Under the pieces are notes generated by a model. It had not been told where the DNA came from. It searched no databases and worked only from the letters and a program-made list of their open reading frames with translations. Below are positions 1 to 6,641 of a stretch of DNA of 21,347 nt, piece by piece; position 1 is the stretch's first letter, and the number at the start of each line of letters is the position of its first letter. The position numbers and the translations under genes are program-made. The DNA comes from a virus: the IMG/VR virus record IMGVR_UViG_3300008629_000042, positions 1-21,347 of that record. One strand, given 5' to 3'.

Positions 1-57
1 CTTGGTTTTTCATGTTTTTGGTGTCTTGGTTTTTCATGTTTTTGGTGTCTTGGTTTT
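1..57. repeat. 24-bp tandem repeat at left edge
   Basis: Two exact 24-bp copies (1-24 and 25-48) are followed by 9 bp of a third copy (49-57). The unit is a multiple of three. On the minus strand it can be read as the octapeptide MKNQDTKN beginning at an ATG (37 or 13), so it could be the repetitive N-terminus of a gene that runs off the left edge. No Shine-Dalgarno sequence precedes either ATG. A 6-bp stem (GGGCGA/TCGCCC, 58-72) lies directly beside the repeat, between it and the stop codon of the 81-1079 gene, but has no U-tract on either strand. Coding or regulatory status is undecided. Confidence 0.75.
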
Positions 58-80
58 GGGCGATTTTCGCCCGGTTAAAT

Positions 81-1079
81 TTACGCGAGGTTACAATATG
101 CCCGCACGATTTCCTCGACGAGCGACTCGCCCGATTTGTTCCAATCGCCGTCGTCGGCGGTGAGGTCCCAAGTCGCGGAAATCTTGGGGGTGTTGATGCC
201 GGCGGCCGTGCCGCATTTGAATGAGGCCGTCGCGAATTGCCCGCAAGTGCTTTTGCTTTTGGGCCCGGTCATGAAATCCCGGTGGCGCGAGATGGTGGCA
301 ACCCATTTCTCGGGGGTGATTTCGTCACTCTCAATCTTGAGGCGGATGACGAGCCGGTCGACATCCAACCCGGTGACGGTCGAAACGATGGTCAACGTGA
401 ACGTGCGCGGGTCGTGTTGCCATTGCTCGACACGATATTCGATTGAATCGCAAGGCTCACGGCCGGCCAATGTCTTAACCGCCCAATCGGATTTGTCGAC
501 CGACAACAATAAGCGACCGACCGAGTCGGCGGACCAATCGGCCCGGCTCATTTCGCCGAGATAAGTCGCAAAGTCGCCCTCTTTTTTGGGTTGCTCGCAC
601 GGGTAAGATTGGAGGGTGTCGCGTAAATATTTGCCGTCGTTTTCGTTTCCGGTGATGAATCCGAGGAGGTCGCCAACGCCGGCGACCGTTTGTTGCGTGA
701 TATAGTTCGGAGCGAGAAACGTGCGCGAGTTGCGGTCGCGTTGCAAAGTCGGCGCGGCCTCTTCCTCAAGGCGTTGCGCCTCCGCCATGCATTCGTCGGG
801 CGACTCGCCAAACATGACGCATTGACCCTCGGCCCCGGCATCCTTGGCAATCAACATCCACTCGCCGACTATGTTTTGGAGGACCTCCCAACGGCCGACC
901 TCGGCCCCGGTGCGGAGGAGGCCGTCATGCAACGAACGGGTGCGGAATTGCACCGGGAGTTTGTCCACGTTCGCGTAGTAATATTTGCCCGGGTTCATCT
1001 CGATCCACTTGAGGTTGACGGAGGAGGTGCTCGGCACCGATGAGGTGCTCGCCGCTTGGTTTGTCTTGGTCTTTGTCAT
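81..1079 (-). CDS. Hypothetical protein, 332 aa, own transcription unit
   Basis: I do not recognise this protein. It begins with a Ser/Thr/Lys-rich stretch (residues 1-21), followed by a soluble mixed alpha/beta sequence. It has no signal peptide, no membrane segment and no catalytic motif I can name. Cysteines are scattered (for example CEQ near 160 and two near 285-295) and do not form a clear zinc site. The ATG at 1079 is preceded by a weak purine stretch (AAGAA). The gene stands apart from the late operon: a terminator lies upstream at 1555-1592, then about 0.5 kb of noncoding DNA, then a near-consensus promoter 39 bp from the start codon. That position fits an accessory or early-type gene. 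Endolysin was considered because none is found elsewhere, but no lysozyme, amidase or peptidase signature is visible. Confidence 0.85.
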   Translation of the reverse strand: MTKTKTNQAASTSSVPSTSSVNLKWIEMNPGKYYYANVDKLPVQFRTRSLHDGLLRTGAEVGRWEVLQNIVGEWMLIAKDAGAEGQCVMFGESPDECMAEAQRLEEEAAPTLQRDRNSRTFLAPNYITQQTVAGVGDLLGFITGNENDGKYLRDTLQSYPCEQPKKEGDFATYLGEMSRADWSADSVGRLLLSVDKSDWAVKTLAGREPCDSIEYRVEQWQHDPRTFTLTIVSTVTGLDVDRLVIRLKIESDEITPEKWVATISRHRDFMTGPKSKSTCGQFATASFKCGTAAGINTPKISATWDLTADDGDWNKSGESLVEEIVRAYCNLA

Positions 1080-1117
1080 AAAAATTCTTGGTTGGTCGAA
1101 AAAAAAAATGTTGCACG

Positions 1118-1156
1118 TTTATAGGGGGATAAAGGCCGAGCGTCAAATTTTTTTTT
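1118..1156 (-). promoter_or_regulatory. Sigma70-type promoter for the 332-aa gene
   Basis: Read on the minus strand, a -35 box TTGACG (1146-1141), a 17-bp spacer and a -10 box TATAAA (1123-1118) are present. An A/T tract immediately upstream of the -35 box (1147-1156) resembles an UP element. The -10 box lies 39 bp before the ATG at 1079. This is the best-formed promoter in the window. Box identity and spacing are seen directly; activity is inferred. Confidence 0.8.
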
Positions 1157-1255
1157 CGCGCGCGTGCGCCGGGCCCATAAAAACAAGGGCGAAGGACTGA
1201 AAAAAAATAACCCTTCCGGTGTCGTTTTTTCGCCAATTTCGACAAAGTGCGATTG

Positions 1256-1556
1256 TGGGTTTGCCCTAAAGTTGCCCCGGGCCGAATCGGTCGAGGCTTA
1301 AAATCGCCGAATGGGCCCGGAAATCCCGAGTAAGCCGGGAGCATTTGGGGGGTGTCGGTCGATAGTGCGCCGCCACCTTGGAAGGCTGAAACAATACCTT
1401 TGACCGACACCGGCCGCATCACTCGGAAAACGTGAGGGCGCCCCGAGGGGATGGGGATTTCATGCCCATCCCGTTCACAAGTTACCGACCGCCCGAAACC
1501 GCTCAAGACCGCCCGAAACGGTTTTTGGGTTTGCCCTAAAGTTGCCCCGGGCCGAA
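1256..1556. repeat. 31-bp direct repeats flanking a noncoding segment
   Basis: An identical 31-bp sequence occurs at 1256-1286 and 1526-1556, both in the same orientation and 270 bp apart. Its core is TTGCCCTAAAGTTGCCCCGG. The 239 bp between the copies has no credible gene. It holds a 10-bp inverted repeat (1351-1411) and two 13-bp direct repeats with a 20-bp period (1487-1499 and 1507-1519). The right copy starts directly beside the late-operon terminator. Possible meanings are a duplicated protein-binding site, the scar of an inserted segment, or a recombination substrate; the sequence alone does not choose among them. Confidence 0.85.
1351..1411. repeat. 10-bp inverted repeat enclosing 41 nt
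   Basis: GGTGTCGGTC (1351-1360) is the exact reverse complement of GACCGACACC (1402-1411). An RNA from either strand could form a 10-bp stem closing a 41-nt domain, a size typical of a small structured RNA. No known riboswitch or ncRNA family was recognised. The minus-strand interior faintly resembles the anticodon arm of a glycine tRNA, but the T-arm is missing. Confidence 0.7.
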
Positions 1557-1592
1557 AGAGAAACGCCCCCCGGCGTTGAGCGCGGGGGGCGT
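1555..1592 (-). terminator. Intrinsic terminator of the late operon
   Basis: The arms ACGCCCCCC (1563-1571) and GGGGGGCGT (1584-1592) form a 9-bp GC-rich stem with further pairing inside the loop. Read on the minus strand, the stem is followed by a broken U-tract (TTTCTCTTTC, 1562-1553). It lies 17 bp beyond the stop codon of the last small lysis-region gene (1609), where a late-operon terminator is expected. Confidence 0.75.
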
Positions 1593-1608
1593 GAATGTGG
1601 TGAGGTGT

Positions 1609-1725
1609 TTAGGGGAAAACGAACCGCCACAAGAGGACGGTCGCGAGGAAAATTGAAACGGCAAAACATAGTGGCACGCCTAGCACCACGAAAAAGCAAA
1701 TAAGTTTTATGATAAACGCTCTCAT
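1609..1725 (-). CDS. Small membrane protein, 38 aa
   Basis: This very short protein is almost entirely hydrophobic: a short basic start (MRAFIIK), a long apolar stretch from about residue 4 to 31, and a C-terminal WRF. It would span the membrane once or as a tight hairpin. The ATG overlaps the TAA stop of the upstream lipoprotein gene by one base (TAATG), and GGAG lies seven bases upstream, which strongly supports this start. It is the last gene before the operon terminator. Its place after holin- and spanin-like genes suggests a role in lysis or its control, for example a pinholin-like or antiholin-like peptide. That is inference from context; no family was recognised. Confidence 0.7.
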   Translation of the reverse strand: MRAFIIKLICFFVVLGVPLCFAVSIFLATVLLWRFVFP

Positions 1726-1946
1726 TATTCTCCATTCTCTTTCGGAAGGCGGCCGGCATACCAACCCTCGGGAATTAACACGCGATTTTTGCCGAGTATC
1801 CACTCCCCATTGGTCAAGACGTACACCCGGCCGGTTGTGCCGGGTCCGATCCGGATAATATCGTCGCGGTCAACGAATATCGTCCGAGTCGTCCCGCACC
1901 CGGTGGCGCATAAAATTATTAAAGCGATTACGCAAATTCTTGTCAT
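1725..1946 (-). CDS. Predicted lipoprotein, o-spanin candidate, 73 aa
   Basis: The N-terminus is a lipoprotein signal peptide: a basic start (MTR), a hydrophobic core (ICVIALIILC) and the lipobox ATGC, giving a lipidated Cys at about residue 17. The mature part is about 57 residues and rich in Gly, Arg and aromatic residues (RIGPGTTGRVYVL, then PEGWYAG), which suggests a small beta domain. The start lies 77 bases inside the preceding gene (1870-2040) in another frame, the classic layout of outer-membrane spanins (Rz1 inside Rz). A purine-rich AAAGGGG lies about 12 bases before the ATG. An o-spanin would be anchored in the outer membrane and disrupt it at the end of lysis. The lipoprotein call is strong; the spanin call rests on context. 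Confidence 0.75.
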   Translation of the reverse strand: MTRICVIALIILCATGCGTTRTIFVDRDDIIRIGPGTTGRVYVLTNGEWILGKNRVLIPEGWYAGRLPKENGE

Positions 1947-2040
1947 TGTCAGAGTCGACCCCTTTCTTGTCCTCGCGGGCGATAGTTTTGACAACCTCCG
2001 CAATCGTCTCAAATAGCGCCGCAAAAAATGCCTTGATCAT
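1870..2040 (-). CDS. Small amphipathic protein, 56 aa, spanin-pair partner candidate
   Basis: The first ~23 residues form an amphipathic or weakly hydrophobic helix (MIKAFFAALFETIAEVVKTI). The rest is very charged (DNDKNLRNRF, then MRHRVRDD). The ATG overlaps the upstream stop as ATGA at 2037-2040, and AAAGGA sits directly before it. The downstream lipoprotein gene starts within this gene in a different frame, so translation of the two is probably coupled. That resembles an inner/outer spanin pair, although the N-terminal helix is less hydrophobic than a typical Rz membrane anchor and the protein is short. A peripheral membrane peptide is an alternative. Confidence 0.65.
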   Translation of the reverse strand: MIKAFFAALFETIAEVVKTIAREDKKGVDSDNDKNLRNRFNNFMRHRVRDDSDDIR

Positions 2041-2267
2041 TCCTTTGGTGCTCGCTTGGTCCAAGACCTCCCGACGGTGTAGCCTAACGAGCCAAGGCCC
2101 ATGACGGCCATTGCACAAATTTTGTCGAGGGACGTTGTGCCGTCCGCGACGTTCACCCATCCCGCCAAAATGGCAATTGAAAGGGCGCTTGTCGCGAGCG
2201 CAAGCCAAAATTCCGAGGTCCTCACGCCGCGAGTTTCTGCCGGTTTGTCGTTTTTATTTTCACTCAT
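2037..2267 (-). CDS. Holin candidate, 76 aa, two membrane segments
   Basis: A charged N-terminus (MSENKNDKPAETRG, 1-14) precedes two hydrophobic segments, about residues 19-38 (FWLALATSALSIAILAGW) and 49-67 (ICAMAVMGLGSLGYTVG). It ends with a basic tail (RSWTKRAPKE). Small size, two membrane spans, charged tail and clustering with lysis-like genes fit a class II holin, which makes holes in the cytoplasmic membrane to release or activate the endolysin. The start was placed at the ATG at 2267, which overlaps the upstream stop by eight bases. A longer upstream reading is possible, but it has low-complexity sequence and overlaps another gene fully. Holin assignment rests on topology, not on a recognised family. 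Confidence 0.7.
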   Translation of the reverse strand: MSENKNDKPAETRGVRTSEFWLALATSALSIAILAGWVNVADGTTSLDKICAMAVMGLGSLGYTVGRSWTKRAPKE

Positions 2268-2442
2268 TTTTTTGATTTCTTGGGGGGTCATTTTCTGCGT
2301 TTTGGTCGAGGGTTTCCGGGTCGTAGATAGCGGCCATTTGGGCCTCGTGGTCATTGACCCAACAACACGCGCCAAAAATAATTGTGAGCAAAAACGAAAC
2401 AACGACCCCGACTAGGTAGCCGATTGCAACCCCGGTCATCAC
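2260..2442 (-). CDS. Small membrane protein, 60 aa
   Basis: One hydrophobic segment runs from about residue 5 to 27 and ends in two cysteines (FGACCW). A short acidic, polar tail follows, ending PPRNQKNE. The start is GTG at 2442, chosen because a full AGGAGG sits eight bases before it. The adjacent ATG (2439) forms a TGATG overlap with the upstream stop and is the alternative; it changes the product by one residue. The CC pair after the membrane span could be mistaken for a lipobox, but the preceding residues (IIFGAC) are only a moderate match. Role unknown; context suggests lysis. Confidence 0.65.
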   Translation of the reverse strand: MMTGVAIGYLVGVVVSFLLTIIFGACCWVNDHEAQMAAIYDPETLDQNAENDPPRNQKNE

Positions 2443-2663
2443 TTCGGCAACCTCCTTTCGAGGAGGCGGTCAATTTTGTCCTCAATCCGCTCAAGTCGCT
2501 CGTGAAGGTCTCGAGCCTCGGCCGTTAATGTGGCGACATCGATTTCGACGTCACGGATTCGGAGCATTGACGCATCAAGTTGCTCAAAAACACGTTTTAA
2601 AAAGTAGCCCATCGCCGAAATTACGACGCCAAGAATTATTTGAACGATGTTGGTTGTGTCCAT
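2439..2663 (-). CDS. Membrane-anchored coiled-coil protein, 74 aa, holin-like topology
   Basis: A single membrane span lies at about residues 5-22 (NIVQIILGVVISAMGYFL). A predicted coiled coil (27-72) with heptad-like spacing of Leu, Ile and Val amid Glu, Arg and Asp follows. The KR pair just after the span suggests the coiled coil stays in the cytoplasm. N-terminal span plus charged coiled coil resembles BhlA/UviB-type holin-like proteins; an Rz-like i-spanin would have similar architecture with opposite topology. The ATG at 2663 has AGGG six bases upstream. It is the first gene of the small-gene cluster, 33 bp after the fibre gene, and overlaps the next start. Confidence 0.75.
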   Translation of the reverse strand: MDTTNIVQIILGVVISAMGYFLKRVFEQLDASMLRIRDVEIDVATLTAEARDLHERLERIEDKIDRLLERRLPK

Positions 2664-2696
2664 TGATTCCCTACCCTTTGAGAGTTCGTTTAGTTC

Positions 2697-5600
2697 TCAC
2701 TTGTGCGCTTGCCCCCAAAAGTCACTGTTTTGCTCGGCCTTGGCCCGGGTCGACTTAGCAAAACGCCGACCGGCTCGGCCCGCTCGGGTGCCCATTAAAT
2801 GGATTACGATTTCGCCCGGAACGGGCAAAAGTTCGGAAAATGCCACCTCGATTTGCCCCGCCTCAATGCGTATGCCGGCAATCGCCGGCTCGCTTGTCGT
2901 ATGCCCGACGGCCTTAATGCTCCCCGGCTCGCAAACGTGCAAGTACTCCGGGTCGATAGGGTGCACAAATTCCCGGCAATGGGTTGGGGGTTTGATGGTG
3001 ACAATATCCTCAAAGCGAACCTCGGGCGACTCCGTGCAATACAATTCAACAAAGGCGTCGGGGTCCGGGTCGGCCGCTTTAACAATTGCCGTTTTATCAA
3101 ATTCTTGAGAATACGCGTCAGTAATATGGCCCCGGTCGTCGACCGTTATGATGGGAAACTCATTGTAAGCGCCGTAAGATCCGGCCGTTACTCCGCTCGT
3201 TTCATGCGAAATTGTAAGGCTTTTAGCAGAATCGGAGCCCGTGGTGTCAATCCAATCGTCCCCAAATATGCCCAATTGCTCGGCGTATGTTGTGCCGCAA
3301 TTTACGTCGATAATGTCGCCCGCGTCCCCGGTGCATTTCCATTTTACAATTGAGGCGAGCGACAAATTGATTGTGTCGCTCGTGCTCATGTCGACGTCTA
3401 TGCCGTCGCCGTTTATGTAAACGGTGTCGGAATTCTCAACCGTGAAATTGTTGCCGTCCTCGTCCTCAAAGGTAAAGGAGGTCATGCCGCCGCCGCCGCC
3501 GCCCGATGCGGCAATCGTGACATTCCCTCCGGCGCCCCCGTCGGTGATGGTGATATTGGCCCCGGCGGTCAAAACCCGCTCATTGCTCAAGTCACTCGTC
3601 GCCGATAAAACAACATATGATTCATCGGAGGGGGCAATATCGGTCAAGTCGGCCCACGTATTGTCGCCCCGGAGAAACTTGCCCGAGTTGGCCGTGCCGG
3701 TGGCGGAAAGGTCGATTGTTCCCAATGAAACGGCTCCCGTTGCGGCCGTGTTGTTGGTGCAACTTATAAACGTTCCGCCCGTGTTGGTGATGCTCGACAC
3801 ATCGCCGCCGCCGCCGCCGCCGGTTGCGGCGATTGTGACGGTGCCGTTGGCGCCCCCGTCGGTGATGGTGATATTGGACCCGGCCGTCAAGACTCGCTCA
3901 TTTGACAAACCCGAGTGCGTGGATAAAACGACGTACTCGGCCGTATCGGTGCCACTGAGAGGTTGCCAAGTGTTGTCGCCCCGCAAATAGTGGCCCGAGT
4001 CGGCCGTGCCGGTGGCGGAAAGGTCGAGGGTCGCGGTCGAATTTGCGCCGCCGTCGGTGACCGAGACGAACGTGCCCGCCGTCAAAACCCGCTCATTGTC
4101 GAGGTCACCATCAAGGGCGAGGGTGACATATTGCGCGTCGGTCGGGGCCCCGCTCCCACTCCCATTTGTTGCGGCCGTGACGTGCCCATACACGTCGACG
4201 GTAATGTCGGCGTTAGTATATGAACCGGCGGTCGCCCCCGACTCGCCGTGGTCAACACTGAATTGTTGAGTGGTGTCGCCATTTGTGAGGGTCAAAAGGC
4301 GCGTTTCCATTGGCCCATATCCGCCCCGGATGTCGAGAATATCGCCCGACCCGACGGTTGTGGGGCCTCCCGTGTCGCCCTCGACTTGAAAATCAAACGC
4401 CGTAATTGACGAGGCGATTGTCACGGTCGAATTTGCTCCGGCGTCGGTTATGGTGATGCCCGTGCCCGCCGTCAAAACTCGCTCATTTGACAAACCCGAG
4501 TGCGTGGATAAAACGACGTACTCGGCCGTATCGGTGCCACTGAGAGGTTGCCAAGTGTTATCGCCCCGCAAATAGTGGCCCGAGTCGGCCGTGCCGGAGG
4601 CGGAAAGGTCAAGGGTGACGGTCGAATCCGCCCCGCCGTCGGTGACCGAGACGAACGTGCCCGCCGTGAGTGCCCGCTCGTTGGGCAAACCGGACGTGTT
4701 GCCGATGGTCACGAAAGGCTCCGTTGCCAATGCGACCGACGACAAATCGGCCCACGTATTGTCGCCCCGGAGAAACTTGCCCGAGTCGGCCGTGCCGGTT
4801 GCGCTCAAGTCGGCCGTGATGGTCCCGGTCGTGGTGATGGTCCCGCCCGTGACGTCGATAAAAGTGCCGTTGGAGGTGGCGACGCTCGTGACGGTGCCCG
4901 ACCCCCCGCCGGACCCATTTGAGGCCGCCGTGATGCGTCCCTGCGCGTCGACGGTGATGTCGGCGGCCGTATATGACCCGGCGACGACGGCCGTGTCGTC
5001 GAGAGTAAACGTCACGTCAAAACCGCCACTTGATGTCGAAAGCACCGTCGAAATTGCCGTGCCGCCGACAAAATCGACAATGTGCCCGTCGTCGACATCT
5101 TGGGCACTGAGACCCGAATCGGCCAAAACTTGCCAAGCATAGGCCGCCGGAGGGCTCCCATCGTGGTCGGTCCAACTCAAGACCCCGCCGCCGCTTGTCG
5201 TTAAAACTTGATTTGCGTCGCCGTCGGTCGCCGGCAATGTCCACAAAACATTGCCGGCACTTGTCGGGGCCTTGAATCCTACATAATTTAAATTTGAGAT
5301 TCCGCCGAGCTTGATTGACCCGGCTTGCTCGCCGCCCGTGCAGAAAACCGACGAGCCTTGGGTTGCTTCGAGTACAAGATCCCGCACCCGGGAAATGATT
5401 TTAAACCGCCTTACCTCGAGATGATTCGCGAGCGTGGGGTGCGGGTCGGTAATTAAGTCGGTCGGAATCCAAAGCTCGAGGTCTTGGCCGCCCGGGGCAA
5501 ATATCCACTCGAATTTTGCCCGAGGAGGGGCGCCGGTCTTGAGGCGACCGGTGAATTTAGTCATGAAATTTTCAATAAATGTTTTAACTTTGATCGCGAC

Positions 5601-5771
5601 GTGCTCGTCAAGCATTGTCGGCCAAGTGCCCCGGCGGAATGAGGGAAACGGGTGAAATTGATTGGATTGAACAATGAGTTTAACCTCATTGGTCGCCGTC
5701 ACCACTCCCGTCGGGGGCGACGGTTGATTCGTCCCTTGAGCTTGTCCGGGTACTGATACGCCCGACGGCAT
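2697..5771 (-). CDS. Modular tail fibre protein, 1024 aa
   Basis: A long fibre built of recurring blocks. Residues ~1-140 form a distinct N-terminal region (including RRGTWPTMLDEHVAIKVKTF) likely to attach to the tail. The middle contains four copies of an LRGDNTW motif, five of NER-V/A-LTAG, several ITDGGA-type strands, and AGSYT-ADITVD stretches joined by glycine-rich linkers. These motifs are common in beta-rich phage fibre shafts. The C-terminal ~130 residues differ, contain several cysteines, and end in a basic tail (RAGRAGRRFAKS). The ATG directly abuts the upstream TAA (TAAATG) with no Shine-Dalgarno sequence, so translation probably depends on coupling. Host receptor recognition is the likely role. 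No chaperone domain or enzymatic depolymerase motif was recognised. Confidence 0.85.
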   Translation of the reverse strand: MPSGVSVPGQAQGTNQPSPPTGVVTATNEVKLIVQSNQFHPFPSFRRGTWPTMLDEHVAIKVKTFIENFMTKFTGRLKTGAPPRAKFEWIFAPGGQDLELWIPTDLITDPHPTLANHLEVRRFKIISRVRDLVLEATQGSSVFCTGGEQAGSIKLGGISNLNYVGFKAPTSAGNVLWTLPATDGDANQVLTTSGGGVLSWTDHDGSPPAAYAWQVLADSGLSAQDVDDGHIVDFVGGTAISTVLSTSSGGFDVTFTLDDTAVVAGSYTAADITVDAQGRITAASNGSGGGSGTVTSVATSNGTFIDVTGGTITTTGTITADLSATGTADSGKFLRGDNTWADLSSVALATEPFVTIGNTSGLPNERALTAGTFVSVTDGGADSTVTLDLSASGTADSGHYLRGDNTWQPLSGTDTAEYVVLSTHSGLSNERVLTAGTGITITDAGANSTVTIASSITAFDFQVEGDTGGPTTVGSGDILDIRGGYGPMETRLLTLTNGDTTQQFSVDHGESGATAGSYTNADITVDVYGHVTAATNGSGSGAPTDAQYVTLALDGDLDNERVLTAGTFVSVTDGGANSTATLDLSATGTADSGHYLRGDNTWQPLSGTDTAEYVVLSTHSGLSNERVLTAGSNITITDGGANGTVTIAATGGGGGGDVSSITNTGGTFISCTNNTAATGAVSLGTIDLSATGTANSGKFLRGDNTWADLTDIAPSDESYVVLSATSDLSNERVLTAGANITITDGGAGGNVTIAASGGGGGGMTSFTFEDEDGNNFTVENSDTVYINGDGIDVDMSTSDTINLSLASIVKWKCTGDAGDIIDVNCGTTYAEQLGIFGDDWIDTTGSDSAKSLTISHETSGVTAGSYGAYNEFPIITVDDRGHITDAYSQEFDKTAIVKAADPDPDAFVELYCTESPEVRFEDIVTIKPPTHCREFVHPIDPEYLHVCEPGSIKAVGHTTSEPAIAGIRIEAGQIEVAFSELLPVPGEIVIHLMGTRAGRAGRRFAKSTRAKAEQNSDFWGQAHK
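3892..4610. repeat. Near-identical in-frame repeat inside the fibre gene
   Basis: The 134-bp blocks 3892-4025 and 4477-4610 differ at only two positions. They are offset by 585 bp (exactly 195 codons), so the repeated protein stretch stays in frame. Similarity continues past the blocks with more mismatches up to about 4105/4690. Other fibre modules are related only at the protein level, so this pair is much younger, or is kept uniform by recombination. Confidence 0.9.
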
Positions 5772-6641
5772 TTAGAGGGATTTCATGATGAATTTTTTGG
5801 TGACCCACACGTTGCCGGCGTAACGCTCCATTACCGAATCGGAGGCGGTTAGATAAGTTCCGGCGGCCACTTGGGCGACGTATGCCGTGTATGTTGGGTC
5901 GGAGGTTGCGTCCACGTACTCAATGACGGCCCCGTCCGGGTCGTAGACTTGAAACGCTTGGGCGGGGACCTCGATGCGGGCGAGAACGTCGGCCCCGGGT
6001 GCGTGCTCGTAAAAATGTTGAATTTCCCAAAGGCCGACCTCCTTTAATGGCGCCCGGTAGTTCGTTTCTGCCGTGTCGTTGTAGTACCCCGGGAATTGAT
6101 AGGGCCGCATTTCGTAGTCGTTCCAAGTCGTCGGAACGGTCGCGTATCGCTTGGTCCATCTCACTAGGTCGCCCTCTTGATGGACGGGCGACGTTTCTTC
6201 AATGAGCCATGCGGCGAAATCGACGTCGGCGCCCGATGTATGCTCGACGTCGTCGGTGTCAACAATTCCTTGTGATGCCCCCCGGGTTAGGCCGGTTAAT
6301 TTGTCATTTGAATAATCAACCCCCGTGTAAACGATGAGTTCGTCACCGATCAAAACGCGCCCCGACGATGGGAACCCGGAACCGTCCGACGCCCCAACGT
6401 CGACGCATTCCATTTCCGTCGTCTCGCCCGCCGACAATGTTGCCGAGAGTGTCGTCGTTTGAAACGACGAGTCGATGGCCGTTTGCGTCCAATAGGCGGG
6501 ATTGATCACGTAGTCGCGCTCATAAATAAAGGCATCAGTCGTTTGATAGATCGGGAGCACAACCCGGGGTTGCACCGAAAGGAGTGAGGCCGTTTGCCAT
6601 TCGGTCGAGGGGGCGTCAAAAATTAAATTGTTGTGGCTCAT
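5772..6641 (-). CDS. Distal tail / fibre-associated protein, 289 aa
   Basis: A beta-rich, aromatic-rich protein without membrane segments. Residues ~92-130 contain a segment often seen in phage tail-fibre and tip proteins: GRVLIGDELIVYTGV followed by LTGLTRGASQG and a later HTSGADV. Its start overlaps the tape-measure stop by four bases (ATGA), and the fibre gene begins at the base after its stop, so the three genes form one translational unit. The position directly after the tape measure is where a distal tail protein is normally encoded, so it may form or cap the tail tip and carry the fibre. No specific Dit or Tal domain was recognised. Confidence 0.8.
   Translation of the reverse strand: MSHNNLIFDAPSTEWQTASLLSVQPRVVLPIYQTTDAFIYERDYVINPAYWTQTAIDSSFQTTTLSATLSAGETTEMECVDVGASDGSGFPSSGRVLIGDELIVYTGVDYSNDKLTGLTRGASQGIVDTDDVEHTSGADVDFAAWLIEETSPVHQEGDLVRWTKRYATVPTTWNDYEMRPYQFPGYYNDTAETNYRAPLKEVGLWEIQHFYEHAPGADVLARIEVPAQAFQVYDPDGAVIEYVDATSDPTYTAYVAQVAAGTYLTASDSVMERYAGNVWVTKKFIMKSL

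Noticed and set aside
81-1079. Endolysin assignment for the 332-aa protein
   Set aside because: No lysozyme, amidase, peptidase or cell-wall-binding motif is visible; location near lysis genes is not enough.
1351-1411. tRNA-Gly-like sequence on the minus strand
   Set aside because: A CTTCCAA anticodon-loop-like core and a 7-bp acceptor-like stem are present, but the element is only 61 nt, has no T-arm (no GTTCRANNC) and a mismatched anticodon stem.
925-1506. Long minus-strand open frame through the noncoding region
   Set aside because: It overlaps the 332-aa gene in another frame, crosses the promoter and repeats, and its composition is not protein-like.
3424-3990. Plus-strand open frame with poly-proline
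   Set aside because: Antisense shadow of the glycine-rich fibre linkers.
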